A DNA stretch of 11,447 bases. Origin: Funneliformis mosseae (lineage: Eukaryota > Glomeromycota > Glomeromycetes > Glomerales > Glomeraceae). Location of the stretch: assembly GCA_910592005.1 (NCBI GenBank), contig CAJVPP010003505.1, forward strand, positions 1-11,447, written 5' to 3'. The position numbers were made by a program, and so were the translations under genes. This document shows, piece after piece, positions 7,342-11,447 of this stretch. How positions within the stretch are numbered: the stretch's first letter is position 1; every line of letters begins with the position of its first letter. The notes below the pieces were generated by a model, which saw only the letters and a program-made list of their open reading frames with translations, did no database searches and had not been told where the DNA came from.

Positions 7342-8278
7342 TCAAGCCACACCTTCAAGTTGTTTCCCTTCTTTCTCTTCACCTTCCCAACTTTTATTAT
7401 GAGCATTATCAGATTGATCATTATTTTGAAACCCCAGCCATTCATCTAATTTATGATCAGGAATGTTATCTCGTATGGCCAAACACAATGAAATGGAAAA
7501 CATCAACCACATACAGATCAAATTAGAAAGATTGATTATGCAAACGTTATAATATTTTTTTGAAGGGTATGGATAATTTGCCGGGCATAAAATGGAATTG
7601 GGACCCAAATCATTATATGCAAAATAAGTATATATGGCTATAGGTATAAGAAATGTTGTGTGATTATTTAAGAATTGGGCGTTGAATGTGAGCATTTAAA
7701 GAAAAAACTTACATGGAATTATTAACCATAGTAATGTTGAAATCCTTTGTCGTTGAAAAATAATGAGGAAGTTAATAATAAATGTTCTGAACGATCCATG
7801 ATCTAGATGATAAAAAATCTAACCTGGACTGCCATCTTATTATCCCAAGATTTTTCAAACGAACATATATACACGCAAGTAAACATGACGAAACTATAGT
7901 CATTAATAAAAAATCAAAGGAAATTTATTCTTTATAAAAAAAATTATTGTTCCTCAAAAACAAAAAAAAAAAATCTTGCCATTTACCAAATTGACAAAGG
8001 GTGAGAGCAAGATAGATGAGTTCCATAACCCAATTAAGGGGAAGATCATATTTAAGCAGCAAAAAAATTTTCATAGATTCTAAGGACAAACATGATAAAT
8101 ATTTGTTAAATCTGCTAAATCATTTCATTCTTGTTTATATATATTTTTTTTTTGTTTAAATAAGAAATTTAAATATCTTGTTACCAAATATAGCACAAAT
8201 GATGATTAAAGGAGTTTGAACCAAACACATAAAACACATAAAACACATGAACAAACGTGCCGTGATAGTTTTCAACAT
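7342..8278 (-). CDS. uncharacterised four-helix membrane protein, array paralogue B (194 aa)
   Basis: Five exons on the - strand: 8278..8185, 8079..7987, 7893..7824, 7744..7713 and 7637..7342. They join in frame to 194 aa (introns 75-105 nt; donors GTAACA, GTAAAT, GTTAGA, GTAAGT). It follows paralogue A residue for residue over the core: E32, P45, N47, Q61, W92, IP at 95-96, Y99, LG at 107-108, CP at 114-115, Y118, Y120, C129 and SNLICMW at 134-140. Four hydrophobic helices lie at about 9-31, 52-73, 87-104 and 133-153. The tail after helix 4 is short and acidic (about 40 residues). The intron that splits this part of the other two copies between their second and third exons is missing here, so one 93-nt exon replaces exons of 64 and 29 nt. 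Helix 1 contains a small MCF repeat. An ATG at 8289 opens only a four-codon frame, so 8278 is taken as the start. No family is recognised and the function is unknown. Confidence 0.82.
8221..8250 (-). repeat. nine-nucleotide tandem repeat coding MCF in helix 1
   Basis: The coding strand repeats ATGTGTTTT twice followed by a third ATGTGTTTG, encoding MCFMCFMCL in the first hydrophobic helix of paralogue B. It is not seen in the other two copies, so it is probably a recent local slippage. Confidence 0.75.
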
Positions 8279-8304
8279 TTCTTCAACATGTTAATAAAAG
8301 TAAG

Positions 8305-8327
8305 AAAAAAAAAATTTTTTTTTTTTT
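8305..8327. repeat. A10-T13 homopolymer junction
   Basis: Ten A are followed directly by 13 T in the 168-nt gap between array paralogues C and B, about 30-50 nt upstream of the start of paralogue B. Confidence 0.6.
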
Positions 8328-8353
8328 CCTACTTTATTTCCCGGACGCCACAA

Positions 8354-8359
8354 TTTATT
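8354..8359 (-). promoter_or_regulatory. candidate polyadenylation signal of paralogue C
   Basis: TTTATT on the + strand reads AATAAA on the - strand, about 88 nt past the stop of the 180-aa paralogue and before the next gene in the array. Confidence 0.35.
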
Positions 8360-8384
8360 ATGTAATTGAAATAATTTTTGATAA

Positions 8385-8390
8385 CACGTG
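8385..8390. promoter_or_regulatory. CACGTG E-box upstream of paralogue B
   Basis: A palindromic CACGTG, the core site of bHLH factors such as Pho4/Cbf1-type regulators, lies about 107 nt upstream of the start of paralogue B. A second CACGTG at 8683-8688 falls inside the last intron of paralogue C. Six-base matches are weak evidence alone. Confidence 0.2.
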
Positions 8391-8446
8391 GCATACATAC
8401 ATGAATATAGTACCACAAAACAAAATTTAATCCTGGACATGTCGTT

Positions 8447-8987
8447 TTATACTTTTCTTCTTTCGTCATCCTCATCCTCTTTATGAGTTATTAATTCAGG
8501 AAGCACTGTCCAAATCCACGCAACCAATATGGAAATCGAAGTTATCCACATGATTGCCAAATTCGCCGTTCTTATTTGACATACAGTACGAAGTTGAGAA
8601 AATTTATAATCATAATCCATTGGGCAGAAGAATGGAATCGAACCCAATTCATGAATTGTTCGGGCTACATAGATAGCTATTGCACGTGTAATAAAGGTTT
8701 ATAAATTTCAAAGGAAAAAAAACACAAACAAGAGAATGCTTACTAGGGATAATTATCCATAATGCCCCAAAGACGCTAAATAGCGACACACAAATATATA
8801 TCAGACTCAACCAGGAAAAAAGATTATTTTTTTTTTTAAAATCATGAAGTTAATTAAATACCTGATTTGACAGTTTATTAATGTTTTACTTTCAATGCAA
8901 CAACAGAAGCTGCAAATCAAGGTCAACGAAACTATTTTAAAGAAAAAAATGTTACATAACAATAAATATAATATATTAATATATGAA

Positions 8988-9021
<34 letters not shown>

Positions 9022-9430
9022 TTAAAAACGTATTAATCTTATTATCTCATACCAAATTGAAGAAAGATAAGGAAAAAATACCTAATAATAATTAATAATA
9101 ATAATAATAAATCAAAGTTTTTTGTTGTGTAATAAATAGAAAAGTTAATACTCACATGTATTCAATGGTCGTATTAAGAGGAATATGGTATTTACGATAC
9201 GTTGCGATCTTTATATTTTCTGAAAGAATTGAAAGGAAATATTATACTCATATCATGGAAGTCTCTTTTAAAGTATTAAAGTTTATTTTTATTTTTATTT
9301 TTTTTTTTTTACCAAGGATTGGACAAATAATGAATAATGAATATTGTAATAAACAAAAGAAAGACCAATGAGAAAAACTTTCTTGAATGAAATTGTTATT
9401 CGTTCTTTTTTTGGATCCCATTATTGTCAT
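8447..9430 (-). CDS. uncharacterised four-helix membrane protein, array paralogue C (180 aa)
   Basis: Six exons on the - strand: 9430..9313, 9219..9156, 9081..9053, 8931..8862, 8775..8744 and 8676..8447. They join in frame to 180 aa (introns 67-121 nt). The intron phases equal those of paralogue A, and exons 2, 3 and 5 have the same lengths (64, 29 and 32 nt). Conserved residues are E40, P53, N55, E59, Y62, Q69, W100, IP at 103-104, ELGSIPFFCP at 114-123, YDY at 126-128, LRTVCQIR at 133-140 (shared exactly with A) and ANLAIMW at 142-148. Helices lie at about 19-39, 60-82, 95-113 and 142-162. Helix 2 ends with C77 and CCC at 80-82. The tail is only about 18 charged residues. The N-terminus is about 7-8 residues longer than in A; the second Met (9421) is an alternative start. 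It is first in the array in transcription order, 168 nt from paralogue B. The family is unrecognised and the function unknown. Confidence 0.82.
8988..9021. repeat. T15-A19 homopolymer junction in intron 3 of paralogue C
   Basis: Fifteen T followed by 19 A form a long self-complementary stretch inside the 121-nt intron 9052-8932. This makes that intron the longest in the array. Confidence 0.75.
9083..9112. repeat. TAA/ATT trinucleotide repeat at a 3' splice site of paralogue C
   Basis: An interrupted TAA repeat (TTA/ATT on the coding strand) runs right up to the AG at 9083-9082 that precedes exon 3. It stands in place of a polypyrimidine tract. Confidence 0.7.
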
Positions 9431-9613
9431 TTATCCTAGGATGATAGGAAAGAAGACTTTAAGACATGATCCAATTTTATTTATAAAATAAAGTCATTGA
9501 TATGATTCGTTTATGATTGGCGACAGCTTTCAGATTTTAGCCACATTATAGATGAAATTCACATGCTTTTATTTTCCATAAGCCCACTTGCAATAAATAT
9601 TATAATGACGAAG

Positions 9614-9629
9614 CTTTATATTTATAAAG
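9614..9629. promoter_or_regulatory. inverted repeat CTTTATA-TT-TATAAAG upstream of paralogue C
   Basis: Two perfect 7-bp arms with a TT spacer provide a TATAAA-like word on both strands, about 185-200 nt upstream of the start of paralogue C at 9430. This could be a core promoter element; in AT-rich DNA the match is weak evidence. Confidence 0.3.
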
Positions 9630-9816
9630 AATGGTTTTCCCTCCTCTTATGATTTATGGAATGATTTTTCCTGCAAGTTATAGGCGGCTTGCGATTTATG
9701 GTAATCGACATGAATAAATACGAAGAAGAAGTGGTATTGTTAATTAGCAAGTTCAATAAAATAATAAAAATATGACTTCCTAATAAAAACGTGTAATTTC
9801 TTCCCTTGAAAATGAA

Positions 9817-9877
9817 GGTTCTGAACGGATTTTTAAAAGGTTATTCTGAAATGTCCGATCTGAAACTGATCAGAACC
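9817..9877 (-). other. inverted repeat GGTTCTGA...TCAGAACC in the transporter 3' flank
   Basis: 8-bp complementary arms at 9817-9824 and 9870-9877 could pair across about 45 nt in the transcript. They lie 80-140 nt past the transporter stop and beyond the AATAAA at 9900-9895. The region also repeats the word TCTGAA several times. Confidence 0.25.
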
Positions 9878-9894
9878 AAAATTCGATATTTACT

Positions 9895-9900
9895 TTTATT
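9895..9900 (-). promoter_or_regulatory. candidate polyadenylation signal of the transporter gene
   Basis: TTTATT on the + strand reads AATAAA on the - strand, about 57 nt past the stop codon at 9959-9957. Confidence 0.4.
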
Positions 9901-9956
9901 TGTAATAATAAAAAAAAAAAAAAAAAGAAGAAAAAAAATGCTATTCTACTTTAAAT

Positions 9957-11447
9957 TTAAGCTCTTCTTCCTCTAGTTTCAATAGGTAACATAAATATGA
10001 AGGCTGCTAATAAGCCAAAAACAAAAGAAGTCACATATAAAGGTGCGGTAACACCAATCGAAATTAAGTTCCCGGTAACGATAGGAGAAATCATACCGGT
10101 TCTGTAAGTAAACAAAAAAAAAAAAAAAAAAAAAAAAAGTTAAAAATACAATTTAATTTTGATGACATCGCATCGTTTATCGTCGTTTCTTACATTCTAG
10201 CAAAAACAGAAGAAATTCCACAAGCGGTTCCCCTAACTTTAGTATCAAAAACCTCGGGCGTATAACAATAAATCACGGCCCAATTAATAGATTTTAAACA
10301 TCCAATGATCATGGAAAATAAGATTATGCCAGTAGGATCATGAAAATTAGCAAATAAACATATTGATATAGAAGTTCCGATCGCACCTAAAATCATGGTA
10401 CCTTTTCTACCCAAGGTAGTTTCAACCAAGTAAGAAGACATTATTGCACCGAGAATTCCCCATGCTGAATAAATTATAAAATTTTTCAATCCATCTCTAA
10501 TTATTTCACTACCATCATTATTACCTTTATCTCCCAACTTATTTTCTTCTAAACCTTCAAGGTACTTTGGTAGATAAAGAATAAACATTAAACTAGCAAA
10601 CGACAATAATCCCCACGAGCTCCATACAATTAATGTCGTAGTCAACAATTTTTTACTGAACAAACGTTCTATATCTTTAAATTTTGAAACAAATTTTTGT
10701 CTAAAATGTAATAGCATGTGACTGGATTTACAAATCTTGGTATCCGATGAAAGAAGTGAAATCTGATTGGAGAATAATGAATCATCAAGTTGAATTTCGA
10801 GTTCATTTTCATTTCCATTAATTCTTGCAATTTCTTTATACACATGAATTGCTTCCTGTTGTCGGTTTTGCGAGATTAAAAATTTTGGCGATTCTAAAAG
10901 TCTAAAGAACAGAATTCTAAGAATAAACATGACTAGTATCTAGAAACAAAAATGAAAAGCATGAGTTCAAAGATAATTCATTTGATTTAGGAAAAAAAAA
11001 AAAAATAAATCTTACGCATATCCCGAGTACCACGATTACGTATCTCCAACCATTATTTTCTTTAGAGACATCACAGGCTGCTATTTTGACTTCATCTCCA
11101 AGACAACTGTTTGAAGGTAAGATTAGATATCCAATAAAAGATGCAAATACGGCTCCAATTTCGAAAAAGACTGACGAAAATGTAAGAAGATATTGTTTCT
11201 CTTTTGGTACAAATTCCAAAAATATCGCTCCTAATCGATTAATAAATATCACGAATAAGAAAGGATTTCAACGGATATTCTTACGTGAATAATGGAAAAG
11301 GTTTATTGTATATACCATCTACTGGTAAATTTCCTCCAACGCCAAAGCCCAACATGGCAAACATAAAACATAATTGACCAAAACTTTGAGATAAACTTGC
11401 GCAAAAACCAAAGAATACTGTTACTCCCAAAGTCCAACTAAAGGCCT
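9957..11447 (-). CDS. SV2/SVOP-like major facilitator superfamily transporter, 5' end beyond window
   Basis: Four exons on the - strand: 11447..11316 (open at the edge, reading from the third base), 11230..11016, 10939..10194 and 10101..9957, giving 411 residues without the N-terminus. Introns are 76-92 nt. The sequence opens inside helix 3-4 with GFGVGGNLPVDGAIFLEF, the signature of SV2/SVOP-type fungal transporters. Then come KEKQYLLTFSSVF, a lumenal loop with two Cys and the NGWR turn, RLLESPKFLI, a long hydrophilic central loop (about residues 139-190), and TTTLIVWSSWGLLSFASL in helix 7. LGRKGTM is the MFS motif-A-like loop between helices 8 and 9. YTPEVFDTKVRGTACG and a C-terminal PIETRGR complete the MFS sugar-porter-type fold. 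The substrate cannot be told from sequence; relatives move small organic solutes across plasma or vesicle membranes. About 100-150 N-terminal residues are missing because the window ends. The last intron contains a 25-nt A run (10114-10138). Confidence 0.9.

Larger units (their letters stand above)
9431..9956. other. intergenic region between the transporter and the array
   Basis: This 526-nt spacer holds the promoter of paralogue C and the 3' flank of the transporter. It contains a duplicated GATTTATGG word (9651-9660 and about 9693-9700) and the inverted repeats listed separately. No coding exon is seen in it. Confidence 0.5.

Noticed and set aside
8862..8910. Alternative acceptor TTGCAG at 8911 for exon 4 of paralogue C
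   Set aside because: It keeps the downstream phase but meets a stop. The acceptor at 8932 gives a 70-nt exon equal to that of paralogue B and an alignable protein.
8895..9371. Two + strand frames rich in Lys/Phe opposite paralogue C
   Set aside because: They lie antisense to its exons and introns and are coded largely by homopolymers.
1..11447. CRISPR array, rRNA, tRNA, transposase or viral genes
   Set aside because: No regularly spaced repeats, tRNA B-box-like GGTTCGANTCC, conserved rRNA words or recognisable mobile-element proteins were seen on either strand.

Overview
The window looks like nuclear DNA of an AT-rich fungus. The genes are broken by short spliceosomal introns (roughly 54-137 nt, GT-AG, donors mostly GTAAGT/GTATGN-like, several CTAAN branch-point-like motifs), intergenic DNA is very AT-rich with long homopolymers, and the gene content (SSDP/Flo8-like LisH protein, molybdenum cofactor sulfurase, SV2/SVOP-type transporter) is eukaryotic and fungal in flavour. 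The base composition, the long A/T runs and the lineage-restricted tandem genes would fit an early-diverging fungus such as a Glomeromycotina species (Rhizophagus-like). That placement is inference; no marker gene here proves it.

Layout. 1-1167: AT-rich upstream DNA. 1168-1766 (+): a two-exon, 153-aa LisH protein with the GFL-x-EWW-x-x-FW signature of SSDP/LUFS/Flo8-type transcription co-regulators. 1767-3481: intergenic and promoter DNA. 3482-5189 (+): a three-exon molybdenum cofactor sulfurase N-terminal (PLP, NifS-like) domain, 511 aa, with no C-terminal MOSC domain. 5190-5574: a short convergent spacer full of microsatellites and a 34-nt poly-A run. 5575-9430 (-): three tandem paralogous genes of 256, 194 and 180 aa, transcribed in the order 9430->8447, 8278->7342, 6786->5575. 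They encode small four-helix membrane proteins with two invariant loop cysteines and a shared ANL/SNL-x-x-MW motif, and I do not recognise the family. 9957-11447 (-): the C-terminal ~411 aa of an SV2/SVOP-like major facilitator transporter, whose N-terminus lies beyond the right edge.

All exon joins were worked out by hand. Every multi-exon model closes in frame, and homologous splice sites in the three paralogues share the same phase and nearly the same exon lengths, which supports the models strongly. The genes show no evident shared pathway: the sulfurase matures molybdoenzymes, the LisH protein is a likely nuclear co-regulator, and the transporter and array proteins are membrane proteins. 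The most novel element is the tandem array of uncharacterised tetraspan proteins.
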